Shown here: positions 20,861-30,959 of the stretch, piece after piece
Layout: each line of letters opens with the position of its first letter
Position numbering within the stretch: the stretch's first letter is position 1
DNA from: Mycobacterium lepromatosis
GTDB taxonomy: Bacteria; Actinomycetota; Actinomycetes; Mycobacteriales; Mycobacteriaceae
DNA: 64,000 bases
Direction of reading: 5' to 3'
Assembly (NCBI RefSeq): GCF_000975265.2
Contig: NZ_CP083405.1
Coordinates: 186,001-250,000, forward strand
Translations under genes and position numbers: made by a program
Notes under the pieces: generated by a model
Database searches by the model: none
What the model saw: only the letters and a program-made list of their open reading frames with translations
Told to the model about the DNA's origin: nothing

Positions 20861-21274
20861 ATGACGTCAATGGGTGATCTCCTAGGGCCTGATCCGGTAC
20901 TGTTGCCCGGTGACAGCGCCGCCGAGGTGGAACTGCGCGCAAACAAGGGCCCCGAAACCGTTGCTGCCATGCATCCGTCCGCGTCGGTGGCCTGGGCGGC
21001 ACTCGCCGAGGAAGCACTGGCCGATGATAAGGCCATTACAGCTTACGCGTATGCTCGCACTGGTTACCACCGCGGTCTTGATCAGCTTCGCCGCAAAGGT
21101 TGGAAAGGGTTTGGCCCTGTGCCGTATTCGCATGAGTCGAATCGCGGCTTCCTGCGTTGCGTGGCCGCGCTGGCGCGGGCTGCGGACGCCATCGGTGAGA
21201 CCGACGAGTACGAACGCTGTCTGAATCTGCTTGACGATTGTGACCCCGCAGCTCGCAACGAGCTCGGGCTCTAG
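20861..21274 (+). CDS. DUF3151 protein (Rv0360c-like)
   Basis: A 137-residue DUF3151 protein, soluble and alpha-helical. The conserved core AYAYARTGYHRGLDQLRR, GWKGFGPVPYSHE and NRGFLRCVAALARAA is intact. Several in-frame ATGs exist. I chose 20861 (MTSMGDLLGPDP) because family homology starts there and a GGAG lies just upstream. It is divergent from the Rv0361-like gene and shares a 120-bp promoter region with it. The molecular function of the family is unknown; TPR-like helices suggest protein binding, but that is inference. Confidence 0.85.
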   Translation: MTSMGDLLGPDPVLLPGDSAAEVELRANKGPETVAAMHPSASVAWAALAEEALADDKAITAYAYARTGYHRGLDQLRRKGWKGFGPVPYSHESNRGFLRCVAALARAADAIGETDEYERCLNLLDDCDPAARNELGL

Positions 21275-21289
21275 ACGGTTTCCGAACAG

Positions 21290-22177
21290 TCACCGATGCC
21301 GTCGGTACGCTCGATCTGGAGTGTACCGTAATTCAGCCCCCCGAGCAGCCATCCTCGTTCCCGTGCCATAGCCTGCCCACGTGATGGACAAAGTTGCCGT
21401 TGCTGGTCAGGTGCGCGGCGGGACATATCCTTGCCGGGCGAAAGTGTTCACACGTGCAGGTCGTGTACTTCGATGACACCGCCGGCGTCCTAGTGTTGAC
21501 CGCAGTGCCTCTACATCGATGTGGGCCGACGACGATTCGGAAAGGATCCGCAATGCCGCTCGGGCTAGCGAGATCGCCCGTGACATCACCCAGAGCGCCA
21601 CCAGCACGGCAACCCCCACGTCGGCGTAGGGCCAGTGCGTGGTGAGAGTGACAACACCGGTGATCAACACACCGATGCTGCCCACGGTGTCTGCGACCGC
21701 CTCCATATAGGCACCCTTAACTGCCAGGCTGTCCTCCGAGTGCGGGCGTAATAACAACGCTACCACGAAATTGGCAGCTAGGCCGGTCAGCGCTGCCATT
21801 ACCATCGGCAAACCCGGGATAGACGGGGCTTCCTTGAGCCGTTGGATTGCTTCGTACAGGATGAATATTGCGACCCCGATCAGCAGCACGGCGTTGGCTA
21901 TCGCGGTAAATACCTCGGCGCGATGCCGGCCGTAGGGGCGGATGGGTGACGAGCTGCCACGCTTGGCCAGCACCACTGCGGCCAGACCCATGGACACGGC
22001 GACTACGTCGGTGAGCATGTGTCCCGCATCGGCGAGCAGTGCGATCGAGTTGATCAGCAACGCGATGGTCAGCTCCACACCAAAGAACACCATCAAGATC
22101 GCTGCGGCAACGATCATGCGGGGGATCGTCCGATGCATCGCGAACTCGGCGGGAGTGTAACTACCCCCAGCACCCAT
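21290..22177 (-). pseudogene. CDF-family cation efflux transporter, frameshifted
   Basis: The first ~225 residues read as a normal CzcD/ZitB-type cation diffusion facilitator. The metal site in NSIALLADAGHMLTDV, the PYGRHRAEV motif, the second site in YMEAVADTVGSIG, and ILSESSSAHIDVEALRSTL are present. Then the frame breaks. In another frame the cytoplasmic domain continues as GVIEVHDLHV, a TGA in place of the usual Trp, then TLSPGKD and a distant GLNYGTLQIERTD. A frameshift plus a nonsense codon remove the C-terminal domain. The membrane part is intact, so loss may be recent, or a truncated product may still be made. Confidence 0.8.
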
Positions 22178-22549
22178 GACGTGGAATATATGCGTGTTTG
22201 CGCATGTATTGCAAGCGTTAGAACCAGCGGCTCCAAAAATGGGTCAATGCATCGACCACGGCCGCCAGCCAGTGGGGTACACCAGGCAAGTCGAGTCGAA
22301 GAGCGCCAGTACATGATCACGAAGAGTGACTTAGTTCATGCCCGGTGCCAATACCAAAGAACAACAAAATAAACATACCGTACTGCTTGGTCCATGGTAC
22401 CATGCTGGGTCTGGGGACTTGGATGCGGCTATAAAGCGTCGTGGCCTTCCAGGTCAGGAGTCTATCGAGCAGGTAGACTGCATGTTGACCGCCGCTCTGG
22501 AACGCTATACCTGTCTACAAGACTGTGTGCGCAGAGTCGTATTACAGCC
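22178..22549. other. Non-coding stretch, nothing recognised
   Basis: About 370 bp between two pseudogenes. A 77-codon open frame on the plus strand has no recognisable family or coding signature. A short palindrome CATGGTACCATG lies near 22385. Confidence 0.4.
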
Positions 22550-22945
22550 TGATCAGCAATATTATCGTTAGCAACGCCAACGCAAGGTTGGCTCGTTCCC
22601 GCCAAGCTGACCAGTGTGCGGACGGGTAGGCGTCATGAACCAGGTCCGCAAGTACACGGTTGCGCCCAGCACGATTGAACCGCATCGGCACCAGCAGTGA
22701 GAGCGCCGGATCGCGGTAGTGCAGCAGATCCAGCGTCAGGTAGCCGCTGCACTGCGATATCGTGACTATCAAGACGTCCTGTTTGCCGAATCGCGAGGCC
22801 GTAAGTGCGTGTCCGCATTCGTGCAGACACAGCGACACCAAACAGCCGGCGCGATCACGGAGAGGAAGATTCCGGCATATGCCAGTGGCCGCACGCTCAC
22901 TCCGCCGAGTTACGACAGCACACCCCAGCGGTGGTCAGTCTGACC
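22550..22945 (-). pseudogene. M50 site-2-type metalloprotease relic (Rv0359-like)
   Basis: On the minus strand PLAYAGIFLSVIAPAVW begins a membrane segment. After a frame change come SLCLHECGHALTASRFG, containing the HExxH zinc motif of the M50 family (here HECGH), and then GYLTLDLLHYRDPALSLLVP. The rest is out of frame. Rv0359, an M50 peptidase of this type, lies between Rv0360c and Rv0358 in M. tuberculosis, and this fragment sits in exactly that slot. The protein would have been an intramembrane protease. It is dead here. Confidence 0.8.
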
Positions 22946-23011
22946 AGGGCCACCAAGATTTGAGATAGGTCGCACCGATTTGTGCTGAAAAGGAGAACTC
23001 ACCGGCCCCAA

Positions 23012-23701
23012 TTACCGGACCAGCATCCAGCCTTCGACGTTCCGGTAGAACGTCGATCGACGCACCCGACGGCGCGCCGGGACACCATCACGCACCACAG
23101 CGACACCGGTGCTGCCCAGCTGCACTGCTCGGCCAGTGAGCCATTGGCGCCAGATGCCGATGCCAGCTCGGGGGGTATGCAACCTGGCTCGTAAACCCGG
23201 CATGGCCAGCGTCGGTGCTATGTGCACGCCAGCAACATCGCCGTCGAACAGTCGGACGTTATCAACGACTGCCTCACCATGCAACGCCTGCCGGTCGACC
23301 ACCGGAAGCCAGTCTGCCCTGCCCACGATCACCGACCCGGTCTCGTCGCGGATCAGCGGTACCCGCGTGGCGTAACCGCGCCGAGCGCGTCGCGCCGCTC
23401 GGCGGCCGGCCGGAAGATGATAGACGCGAGTCGCCACGGTGCGTTGGTGCGGTACATAAGCAACCTCAATGTCGAGCCGGTCGGCACGCAACAGCCGGCT
23501 CAGCACCGCCGCCAGGTCGCTGTCGCCGCCAACGACCACCAGTCGCCGGTACGGGCCGATCGTCGCGTCAATGCAGTCGATGTCGTCGGGACCGTCGGCC
23601 CGGTGGGTGGATAGCGTGGTTAGGGTGTTCCATCGTTTTCGGGTTCGGTCGTCGCCAAACAGCAACACCGCCACGCCGAGGGCGCTATCGGACGTGTTCA
23701 A
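23012..23701 (-). CDS. Conserved protein, Rv0358-like
   Basis: A 229-residue protein of unknown function that is Arg-rich and basic. The N-terminal half is alpha/beta (VAVLLFGDDRTRKRWN, YRRLVVVGGDSDLAAVLSRL) and resembles the nucleotide-binding half of diacylglycerol-kinase-like folds with its GGDSDL turn. That resemblance is only suggestive. The C-terminal half (RAGIGIWRQWLTGRAVQLG, RRSTFYRNVEGWML) has no motif I know. It is divergent from purA, as Rv0358 is in M. tuberculosis, with about 185 bp between start codons. The frame is intact. Confidence 0.75.
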   Translation of the reverse strand: MNTSDSALGVAVLLFGDDRTRKRWNTLTTLSTHRADGPDDIDCIDATIGPYRRLVVVGGDSDLAAVLSRLLRADRLDIEVAYVPHQRTVATRVYHLPAGRRAARRARRGYATRVPLIRDETGSVIVGRADWLPVVDRQALHGEAVVDNVRLFDGDVAGVHIAPTLAMPGLRARLHTPRAGIGIWRQWLTGRAVQLGSTGVAVVRDGVPARRRVRRSTFYRNVEGWMLVR

Positions 23702-23888
23702 GACACTCCTCGCAAACAGTTGGGTTTGAGCTAAAATCGCCCGGGGCCTCTGCCACTACCACCGATACGTGGCTGAGGGTGCCCTAAAGCGGGCCGTGCA
23801 CGGCTCGCATCATTGCAAGGCTAAGTTGATCACCGGCTGGACCACAATAAGCAGGCGTAAACACGTGGGATTTAGGTGGAAGCAAGTC

Positions 23889-25187
23889 ATGCCGGCAGTC
23901 GTCCTCATCGGCGCCCAGTGGGGCGACGAGGGCAAAGGTAAGGTCACAGACCTGCTAGGTGGACGTGCACAGTGGGTGGTGCGTTATCAGGGTGGCAATA
24001 ACGCTGGGCACACCGTTGTTTTGCCTACCGGCGAGAATTTCGCACTGCATCTGATCCCGTCAGGTGTGCTGACGCCGGGCGTCACCAACGTCATCGGTAA
24101 CGGTGTGGTGGTAGATCCCGGAGTGCTGCTCAGCGAACTGCAAGGCCTGGAAGATCGCGGTGTCGACACTTCCCAGCTGCTGATCTCCGCCGATGCACAC
24201 CTGCTGATGCCTTACCACGTGGCTATTGACAAGGTCACCGAGCGTTACATGGGCAACAAGAAGATCGGCACTACCGGCCGCGGTATCGGGCCCTGTTACC
24301 AGGACAAGATCGCCCGCATGGGGATACGGGTCGCCGATGTCTTAGCCCCTGGGGAGTTGACCCACAAGATCGAGGCTGCGCTCGAGTTCAAAAACCAGGT
24401 GTTGGTCAAAATCTACAATCGCAAGGCGTTGGACCTGGCCCAGGTTGTCGAAACGCTGCTGGAGCAGGCGCAGCAATTTCGACATCGCATCGCCGACACT
24501 CGGCTGCTGCTCAACGATGCCCTCGAGGTCGGCGATACCGTGCTGCTTGAAGGTGCACAAGGCACCCTGCTCGACGTTGATCACGGCACCTACCCGTATG
24601 TGACGTCGTCGAATCCGACAGCGGGCGGGGCGGCGGTGGGCTCCGGTATCGGACCGACCCGGATCCACACTGTGCTGGGCATTCTCAAGGCCTACACTAC
24701 TCGGGTGGGTTCTGGTCCTTTCCCCACCGAGCTGTTCGATGAGAACGGCGAATACTTGGCCACGACTGGTAGCGAGATCGGCGTGACGACAGGACGACGT
24801 CGGCGCTGCGGGTGGTTTGACGCCGTGATCGCCCGCTACGCTACCCGGGTCAACGGGATCACCGACTACTTCCTGACCAAGCTTGACGTGCTGTCCAGCT
24901 TGGAAACGGTGCCGGTCTGCGTCGGCTATCAGATCGCCGGTGTGCGCACTCACGACATGCCGATAACCCAAAGCGATCTCGCCTGTGCCGAGCCGATCTA
25001 TGAGGAGCTGCCGGGCTGGTGGGAAGATATCTCCGGAGCGCGGGAATTCGAAGACCTGCCCGCTAAAGCGCGTGACTACGTATTGAGGCTAGAAGAGCTT
25101 GCCGGAGCACAGGTTTCGTGCATAGGTGTAGGTCCGGGACGGGATCAGACCATCGTGCGGCGCGACGTCCTGCAGGGCCGTCCGTGA
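23889..25187 (+). CDS. purA: Adenylosuccinate synthetase
   Basis: A 432-residue GTP-dependent enzyme that joins IMP and aspartate to adenylosuccinate, the first committed step to AMP. The GTP-binding loop [18 protein letters not shown], the IMP site motif [10 protein letters not shown] and the C-terminal [13 protein letters not shown] are intact. ATG at 23889 starts with [15 protein letters not shown], which is the family N-terminus, so the in-frame start at 23769 is rejected. Its stop overlaps the start of the next gene (GTGA), indicating translational coupling. Confidence 0.97.
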   Translation: MPAVVLIGAQWGDEGKGKVTDLLGGRAQWVVRYQGGNNAGHTVVLPTGENFALHLIPSGVLTPGVTNVIGNGVVVDPGVLLSELQGLEDRGVDTSQLLISADAHLLMPYHVAIDKVTERYMGNKKIGTTGRGIGPCYQDKIARMGIRVADVLAPGELTHKIEAALEFKNQVLVKIYNRKALDLAQVVETLLEQAQQFRHRIADTRLLLNDALEVGDTVLLEGAQGTLLDVDHGTYPYVTSSNPTAGGAAVGSGIGPTRIHTVLGILKAYTTRVGSGPFPTELFDENGEYLATTGSEIGVTTGRRRRCGWFDAVIARYATRVNGITDYFLTKLDVLSSLETVPVCVGYQIAGVRTHDMPITQSDLACAEPIYEELPGWWEDISGAREFEDLPAKARDYVLRLEELAGAQVSCIGVGPGRDQTIVRRDVLQGRP

Positions 25188-25840
25188 CTTACTACTCTTC
25201 CCGGTGCCCAGAAGACTTACCTCCAGAAGGCCCGGAACACAGACACCATAGCGGCTTTCCCGAATACGAGCTGGTTAACCCTGGTTCGGGTTTTCGCCGA
25301 TTCGTGGCAACCGTGCGTCGCTTGCAGGACCTGGCGGTGTCCGCTGACCCCAGCGACGAGGTATGGGATGCCGCCGCCGACCGCGCTTCGGCTTTGGTCG
25401 AGTTGCTAGGTCCATTTGCCACCGATAAAGGCAGAGCGCCGGCCGGGCGGATACTGGACATGCCTGGCATGGGCAGTCTTTTGCTGCCGCCCTGGACGCT
25501 GACCCGATATGGCCCTGACGGTGTTGAAATGACCGGATATTTCACCCGATTTCACGTCGGGGTCAACCACGCGGTGCACGGCGGTGTGCTGTCGCTGGTG
25601 TTTGATCACGTGTTCGGCATTATCTCGTATGCCGCGGAACGGCCGATCAGCCGGACGGCTTTCCTGCACGTGGATTACCGTAAGATCACCCCAGTCGATG
25701 TGCCGTTGGTGATGCGGGGGCGGGTCACCAGGACTGAAGGTCGCAAGGCGTTTGTGTCCGCAGAGCTGGTCGACGGCGACGAGATGCTGTTGGCCGAAGG
25801 CAATGGCATGATGGTGCGGTTACTTGCTGGACAACTCTAA
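25184..25840 (+). CDS. Hotdog-fold thioesterase-like protein (Rv0356c-like)
   Basis: A 218-residue protein with a PaaI/4HBT-type hotdog domain in the second half. The segments [36 protein letters not shown] and the final [16 protein letters not shown] follow the standard hotdog helix and strand pattern. Family members hydrolyse acyl-CoA thioesters; the substrate here is unknown. The GTG at 25184 overlaps the purA stop by 3 nt, and homology to Rv0356c ([18 protein letters not shown]) begins a few residues later, so the two genes form a coupled pair. The frame is intact. Confidence 0.85.
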   Translation: MTYYSSRCPEDLPPEGPEHRHHSGFPEYELVNPGSGFRRFVATVRRLQDLAVSADPSDEVWDAAADRASALVELLGPFATDKGRAPAGRILDMPGMGSLLLPPWTLTRYGPDGVEMTGYFTRFHVGVNHAVHGGVLSLVFDHVFGIISYAAERPISRTAFLHVDYRKITPVDVPLVMRGRVTRTEGRKAFVSAELVDGDEMLLAEGNGMMVRLLAGQL

Positions 25841-25914
25841 ATGAGGGACTTTTGGCTAGCCGATTATTGGTTCTGCGGTGGCACCGCAATGCTGGCATGT
25901 CCGACCAGGTTGGT

Positions 25915-26995
25915 AGGAAAAGGGCGGCGTAAGTCGGGTATGGTCAACCCGGAGTCTGCCGAGTGGCTCCCAGCCGGGGTCGCTGGCGCAAGGGTCAACG
26001 GGGAGCCCCCCAGACCGCAAGGCCGGTCATGCCGCTGCCAATCAAAACTGGCCAATGCGATGCCGGTATGGGGGTGTCCGAGCCATATTGTTCGCCTATC
26101 GAGTAGGCAGTGCTGGGCAGCATTGCCGCGATTTTGCATATCCCCGTCGGAAAGGGCCAGATCTGGGGAACCGAAAACTCGCTAACTGTGGCAGCTCGAC
26201 CAGTAACCGCTGTCACCGAATATATTATTCAACGGCAAGGAAAGAATCTTCGCCATCAGTGATTCCCTGACTACAGTATACTTGTTGTTTTGCCAGCGGC
26301 AGCGTTTTGTTGTTCGTCGACTTCATCTTTGTGCATGGACTCTCCCCAGCTTCCTCGCCGCTATGCCCATGCTCTCAAACGAGACAGCCACAGCTGTGAG
26401 CATCTGAAGGTCAAGATCTGCGAGAAGAGGGGTGGGCCAGCCCGGGACGGTTGCCGCGGCTTCCGATGTCACTGCTCGACTCGCCAGCTTCGTCGCGTCC
26501 CTGGTGTACTCCGCGATAGTAGCCGCCGAAGAGCCGACGTAAATGTCCCATTGCGGCGATGTCCTGGTCCTAAAATTTCGCTATATTGGGCTTCGATGGT
26601 CGTGATTGCCGGGGTGTTTCGGCACAGGATATTAGTCTGGGCCAGTGATGTCACCATGCTGCGATTGTTGCCAAGGGTACTGTCATTGTCATCGAGTAGG
26701 CTGCCTTGTAGGTTTACATCGTAGGCAGTGGGTTTCGTTAGCGGCTTGCTCAGCCTAGACGGTGGTAGTTGTTATCCACGTCATGAAGGGGCCGCCGTGG
26801 CCATCATCGACAGCGACGAGGTACATTGGCTGATGAGCCCAGAAATCACTCAATCGTAAGAAGTTGAAGTCGAGTCCAGTGTTCCGTAGCTAGCTTCTGC
26901 AGGACTGTTGTCGTGGCGACTGTAGGCCCCAAGTTGGGGCCGGAATAATCTAGCGGACTTGATTTCTGGGGGGGCAGCGCTTCGAACTCCAAGTA
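25915..26995 (-). pseudogene. PPE-SVP family protein relic
   Basis: On the minus strand the N-terminal signature appears as APPEIKSARLF. The diagnostic MVTSLAQTNILCRNTPAI with TTIEAQYSE appears later (the TNxLGQNTPAIAATEAQY block of PPE proteins). The C-terminus has GRAATVSEFSVPQIWP, the SVP hallmark, and a final GMTGLAVWGAPR. Spacing (about 1.08 kb) fits a full-length ~390-residue PPE-SVP protein with many frameshifts and stops. A PE relic lies immediately upstream, so this was a PE-PPE pair exported by a type VII system. M. tuberculosis has PPE8/PPE7 beyond Rv0356c, which fits the position loosely. Confidence 0.75.
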
Positions 26996-27019
26996 TGGCT
27001 ATTTTCTCCCAGGTCCGGC

Positions 27020-27192
27020 GCCGACCGTGTTGATAGCTTCGGTGTCTGCATATGAGCCCGTGTTGCATGCCAGCATGGCCACGAACTAGTCGTGAATAGT
27101 GGCAGCTTGAGCGTGTGCATCACCGAGCCGATGTTTGCCAAATCTCTTGTGGCCTTTCTCAATATTTTCTGTTGTGTTGTCACGGAGGACAT
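27020..27192 (-). pseudogene. PE family protein relic
   Basis: From ATG 27192 the product starts MSSVTTQQKILRKATRDLAN and continues IGSVMHTL, matching the PE N-terminus (MSFVTTQPExLAAAAxxLAxIGSA). It then slips frame; a second frame shows ADTEAINTVG-like text before the PPE relic begins. PE proteins pair with PPE partners for ESX secretion, and the adjacent PPE-SVP relic confirms the pairing. Confidence 0.7.
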
Positions 27193-28531
27193 GGGTTTCT
27201 ACTTAACGAACGTTCAAATCTGCGGCGGGCCTTCCTTTGGTTAGTGGAGCTCTCGGTCCTCACCGCTGGCATCAGGTACCCGCGAAATCGGTGGCAGGCG
27301 GCAAGCACCTGGGGAGCAATCCGATTCAGCCGGCCCGAACACCGTTGCAGGACCGGATCAGCTATCGAAACGCAAACCAAGTTGTTAATCGCTTGGTTGA
27401 GTCATCACTCACTGGCCTTTACTTCCTTGCTTGCCAGCACAGAAAAAAGACACTTCAACAGATTTGCACAAAGATACAAACAATTGAAGCGAGACATGAC
27501 TTTAAATTCTTATTCGGGTTGCTTCGAGAGCGTAGGTTGGGAACGTTACCAATTCTCCGCCAAGCATCCTATCCCGGAGCAACATGCATGTTTGCCCCAG
27601 ACTGCGGGGCCATTCGACCGAGCGAGAGGGTGAGTGGGGGACCGACGGGAAGCACGATCCTGTCGACAGACACTAGCTCCCGTTGGCTCCCGCAGGGGAC
27701 GAAACGACAGCGCTTGTCGGCGTCTGCCAGTGCAGCAACGAGCCCGCCGTCGACACCTTGTCTAGTGCGCTTTAGGTGCCAGAAAGCGATCTTCGGATGT
27801 TTTGACTATATAGGCAGCCCACCGAGGCCACGTGTAAGCTTGAAATTACGCTAGCTACGACACCTCGGACTCCGCACCGACCGACGCATAAATAAAGTGA
27901 AATTACTTCGGCTCTAATGGCTTTCAGAGTTCAACGTGGACACGGTGCCCACGATCGAATCGTCCAATTGGTTGCCTTGGTCGTCGGTGACTATCTGAGC
28001 GCCGACGAGACCGCGTCGTGTTGCTCGGCACCGACAAGGCTTATCCTAACCCGCTACGGTCGTCTGGATCTGTTCTGCCTTGATGTTATAGACTATACCC
28101 CAATCGACCTCGTGGAACTTGAGCCATCGTTATCCATGGTGACCTACAGGGGAGTTAACGGATCGGATTGGGCCAAGCTCGTTACTGATCTTGTCCGGTT
28201 CGTATTCCTACTCGCTTGCAACAACGGTGAACAACTATATCAACTTCGCTGAAAATGACTGAACACGTGGTGAGGGGCGTTCCTGGGGTCGACGGTACGC
28301 GCCATGTCCGCCAGCGATAAGTTCCAGATCCGGGAGGGATTTATTTTCGGTATGAGCCGATCCACTAGAAGCCGGATGTTTCTGACTACCTGGGGAGCCG
28401 CCACTAGGTAAGGACTTCGCGTAACGTAGATATGCTTATCGATAGTTTTGCCTTCTTCGGATAAATGGGGGTGGTTCTCAGGCGTTGATATCAGGAACCC
28501 TTAGAAGATGAAAGTACCAGGTAGAACACCT
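27193..28531. other. Gene-free decayed tract
   Basis: About 1.3 kb without a recognisable gene. Open frames of 110-205 codons exist on the plus strand (27237-27854 and 27917-28252) but show no motif, atypical composition and no ribosome sites, so I do not call them. Synteny with M. tuberculosis predicts nothing specific, since this point joins Rv0356c-side and Rv0390-side sequence. Confidence 0.4.
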
Positions 28532-28975
28532 ATGAGCATAGAGATAAACCGTCCCTACGCAGGGGATATCACCCCACTGCAGGCATGGAAGATGCTTAGT
28601 GACAACCCGCACACGGTGTTGGTCGATGTGCGCACCGACGCTGAATGGCGGTTCGTCGGGGTACCCGATACGTCGAGTTTGGGCCGCGAGGTGGTGTACA
28701 TCGAATGGAACACATCTGACGGACTGCCAAACGTGAATTTCCTCGCTGAGTTGCAGGAGCGGATCCCGCCAGCAAACGCCGAGCGGGGGGAACGCCCGGT
28801 GGTGTTCCTGTGTCGTTCGGGTAACCGCTCTATGGACGCTGCGCGGGTCGCGACTGATGCGGGGATCTCTCCATCGTACAATGTGCTGGATGGCTTTGAG
28901 GGCCATCTCAATGCGGAAGGTCACCGCGGTGAAACCGGTTGGCGGGCGGTTGGATTGCCGTGGAAGCAGCTGTGA
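28532..28975 (+). CDS. Rhodanese-like sulfurtransferase (Rv0390-like)
   Basis: A 147-residue single-domain rhodanese. The active-site loop FLCRSGNRSMDAA carries the catalytic cysteine, preceded by VLVDVRTDAEWRFVGVPD (CH2A-like motif) and followed by YNVLDGFEGHLNAEGHRG. It would carry persulfide sulfur; a role in sulfur supply beside metZ is plausible. Homology to Rv0390 starts around YAGDITPLQAW, so the start may be ATG 28532 or the in-frame 28508. metZ starts 53 bp after its stop, in the same direction, and the pair probably forms an operon. Confidence 0.88.
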   Translation: MSIEINRPYAGDITPLQAWKMLSDNPHTVLVDVRTDAEWRFVGVPDTSSLGREVVYIEWNTSDGLPNVNFLAELQERIPPANAERGERPVVFLCRSGNRSMDAARVATDAGISPSYNVLDGFEGHLNAEGHRGETGWRAVGLPWKQL

Positions 28976-29028
28976 CTCGGGCCAGCGATGAGGTGTGGGC
29001 AGTTTTCGCGTGCGGGGGGCCGGTGCAG

Positions 29029-30249
29029 ATGACCGATGATCGCTCTGTTCGTACGCCTAAGGCTCTGCCGGACGGCGTCACCGCGGCAACCATAGGCGTG
29101 CGTGGTGGCTTGTTACGGTCCCGGTTCGAAGAAACCGCCGAGGCGATGTATTTGACTTCTGGTTACGTCTATGAATCAGCGGTTGTTGCGGAAAAGTCAT
29201 TCATCGGCGAGCTAGACCACTTTGTGTATTCGCGTTACGGCAACCCTACCGTGACGATGTTTGAGGAACGGTTGCGCCTGATCGAGGGAGCCCCGGCGGC
29301 GTTCGTCACCGCGAGCGGCATGGCCGCGGTATTCATTTCGCTAGGTGCGTTGTTGGCCTCCGGCGACCGGTTGGTGGCCGCGCGCAGTCTGTTTGGGTCA
29401 TGTTTCGTTGTGTGCAATGAGATTTTGCCCCGATGGGGTGTTGAGACCGTTTTCGTCGACGGCGAAGACCTTGTACAATGGGAGCAGGCGCTCTCGGTTC
29501 CTACTCAAGCAGTGTTCTTTGAGACGCCGTCGAATCCTATGCAGTCGCTGGTAGATATCGCGGCCGTGACTGAGCTTGCTCACGCCGCTGGCGCAAAAGT
29601 TGTTCTAGACAACGTCCTTGCTACACCACTACTGCAGCAAGGCTTTCCGCTCGGGGTTGACGTGGTAGTCTATTCCGGTACAAAACACATTGACGGTCAA
29701 GGGCGGGTGCTGGGCGGTGCCATTCTGGGTGACAAGGAGTACATCGAAGGCCCTGTACAAAAGCTGATGCGCCACACTGGCCCAGCGATGAGCGCTTTCA
29801 ATGCCTGGATATTGCTGAAAGGTCTTGAGACACTTGCCATTAGGGTCAATCACTGTAATTCCTCGGCGCACCGTATTGCAGAGTTCTTGGAAAAGCACCC
29901 GGCGGTGAGTTGGGTGCGCTACCCATTTCTGGTTTCGCATCCACAGTACGACCTGGCGAAGCGTCAGATGTCGGGTGGTGGGACGGTAGTGACCTTTGCG
30001 CTCAACTCCCCGGAGGATGCCGCTAAGCAAAGGGCCTTCGAGGTATTGGACAGGATGCGGCTGATCGATATTTCTAACAACTTCGGTGACGTTAAATCGC
30101 TTATTACGCACCCGGCGACCACCACTCACCGGGCGATGGGCCCGGAGGGCCGCGCTGCGATCGGGCTCGGTGACGGTGTGGTGCGTATCTCTATTGGCCT
30201 CGAAGACGCCGCCGATCTGATCGCTGATATCGATCAAGCCCTGAGCTAG
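29029..30249 (+). CDS. metZ: O-succinylhomoserine sulfhydrylase
   Basis: A 406-residue Cys/Met-metabolism PLP enzyme that makes homocysteine directly from O-succinylhomoserine and sulfide. The PLP lysine sits in VVYSGTKHIDGQGR. The SRYGNPT motif, ATASGM-like VTASGMAAVF, and GGTVVTF/TTTHRAMG substrate-site segments are present. The start at ATG 29029 (MTDDRSVRTPKALPDGV) matches the orthologue; the longer in-frame start at 28939 overlaps the rhodanese gene and is rejected. Intact, while the downstream ndhA neighbour is lost. Confidence 0.95.
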   Translation: MTDDRSVRTPKALPDGVTAATIGVRGGLLRSRFEETAEAMYLTSGYVYESAVVAEKSFIGELDHFVYSRYGNPTVTMFEERLRLIEGAPAAFVTASGMAAVFISLGALLASGDRLVAARSLFGSCFVVCNEILPRWGVETVFVDGEDLVQWEQALSVPTQAVFFETPSNPMQSLVDIAAVTELAHAAGAKVVLDNVLATPLLQQGFPLGVDVVVYSGTKHIDGQGRVLGGAILGDKEYIEGPVQKLMRHTGPAMSAFNAWILLKGLETLAIRVNHCNSSAHRIAEFLEKHPAVSWVRYPFLVSHPQYDLAKRQMSGGGTVVTFALNSPEDAAKQRAFEVLDRMRLIDISNNFGDVKSLITHPATTTHRAMGPEGRAAIGLGDGVVRISIGLEDAADLIADIDQALS

Positions 30250-30667
30250 TAACGCTAGGCGAGTGCAGTGCGTGCTTGCCAAGCAGCGGTGTGGTTTGCA
30301 CGTATCTGGATTGCATCTGCAGTAGGAGACGTCGGTGAGAACCGCGACTTTCTGTGGGAAAGGGTACCAGTCCTAGCTTGCCGAGGGATGGATGCCGTCT
30401 TGTCTCAGCGGAAAGGGGCAATATCGGTTGATAACAATCGATATTGCTGAACCCCTACTCGGTCATGACAACCCGGCGGTCGCCCGGCGAGCAATCCGTA
30501 TTGTATCGGGATCCGGTTACGCCATGTCCTGTTTGCGTTACCTTTAGGGAAAAGAGCGCCTACGAAGTGTCCACCCAGTGCGGTCTTGATCGGGCCGAGA
30601 GCTGGATGGCATCCAGAAGTACCTGTGGAACATACATATTTGGCCAATCGCCAGGACGCTGCGACCG
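30250..30667. other. Intergenic tract after metZ
   Basis: No recognisable gene. A 9-bp inverted repeat GCAATATCG / CGATATTGC with a 12-nt spacer lies at 30418-30447; it is 170 bp past the metZ stop and no gene can be assigned to it. Confidence 0.4.
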
Positions 30668-30935
30668 TTAGCCGGCGGCTGATTGTTCAGCGTGTTCGGT
30701 TTCTTCGTCGGCAGCAAGCACTCCTTTGTGTCTGCGTGTGTTACCGCCGTTCAGTTAATGATCAGTCTGGGCGTAGATCATATGGCTGGTAACGGTCGTC
30801 TGGCCGTGAGTCACACCCAAGAAGGGGGTTCCCAGGTGACCCATGGAGGCGATTCCGTTTCGATGGCCAACCAAGGTTATACAAGGGAAGCGCCAGCCAC
30901 GCCAACCAGACGATTAAAGTGCGTGCTTAACAGCC
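30668..30935 (-). pseudogene. ndhA: NADH dehydrogenase NdhA, C-terminal remnant
   Basis: Only the last ~85 residues of a type II NADH dehydrogenase survive on the minus strand. They read LIVWLAW, then LVGHRNGIASMGH (family LVGYRNRIAALFAWG), GQTTVTSHMIYAQ (family GQMAITSQMIYAR), and a tail LAADEETEHAEQSAAG ending at the stop complement of 30668-30670. The N-terminal ~380 residues with both dinucleotide-binding folds are gone. metZ followed by opposing ndhA is the M. tuberculosis order (Rv0391/Rv0392c), which supports the call. In M. tuberculosis ndhA is redundant with ndh, so loss is tolerable. Confidence 0.75.
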
Positions 30936-30959
30936 CGAATCCGTCGAACTGCTTTTGCG

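Noticed and set aside
27237..28252. Two plus-strand open frames (205 and 111 codons) in the decayed tract
   Set aside because: No motif, no ribosome site, and amino-acid composition unlike neighbouring genes; length alone is not enough in DNA of this composition.
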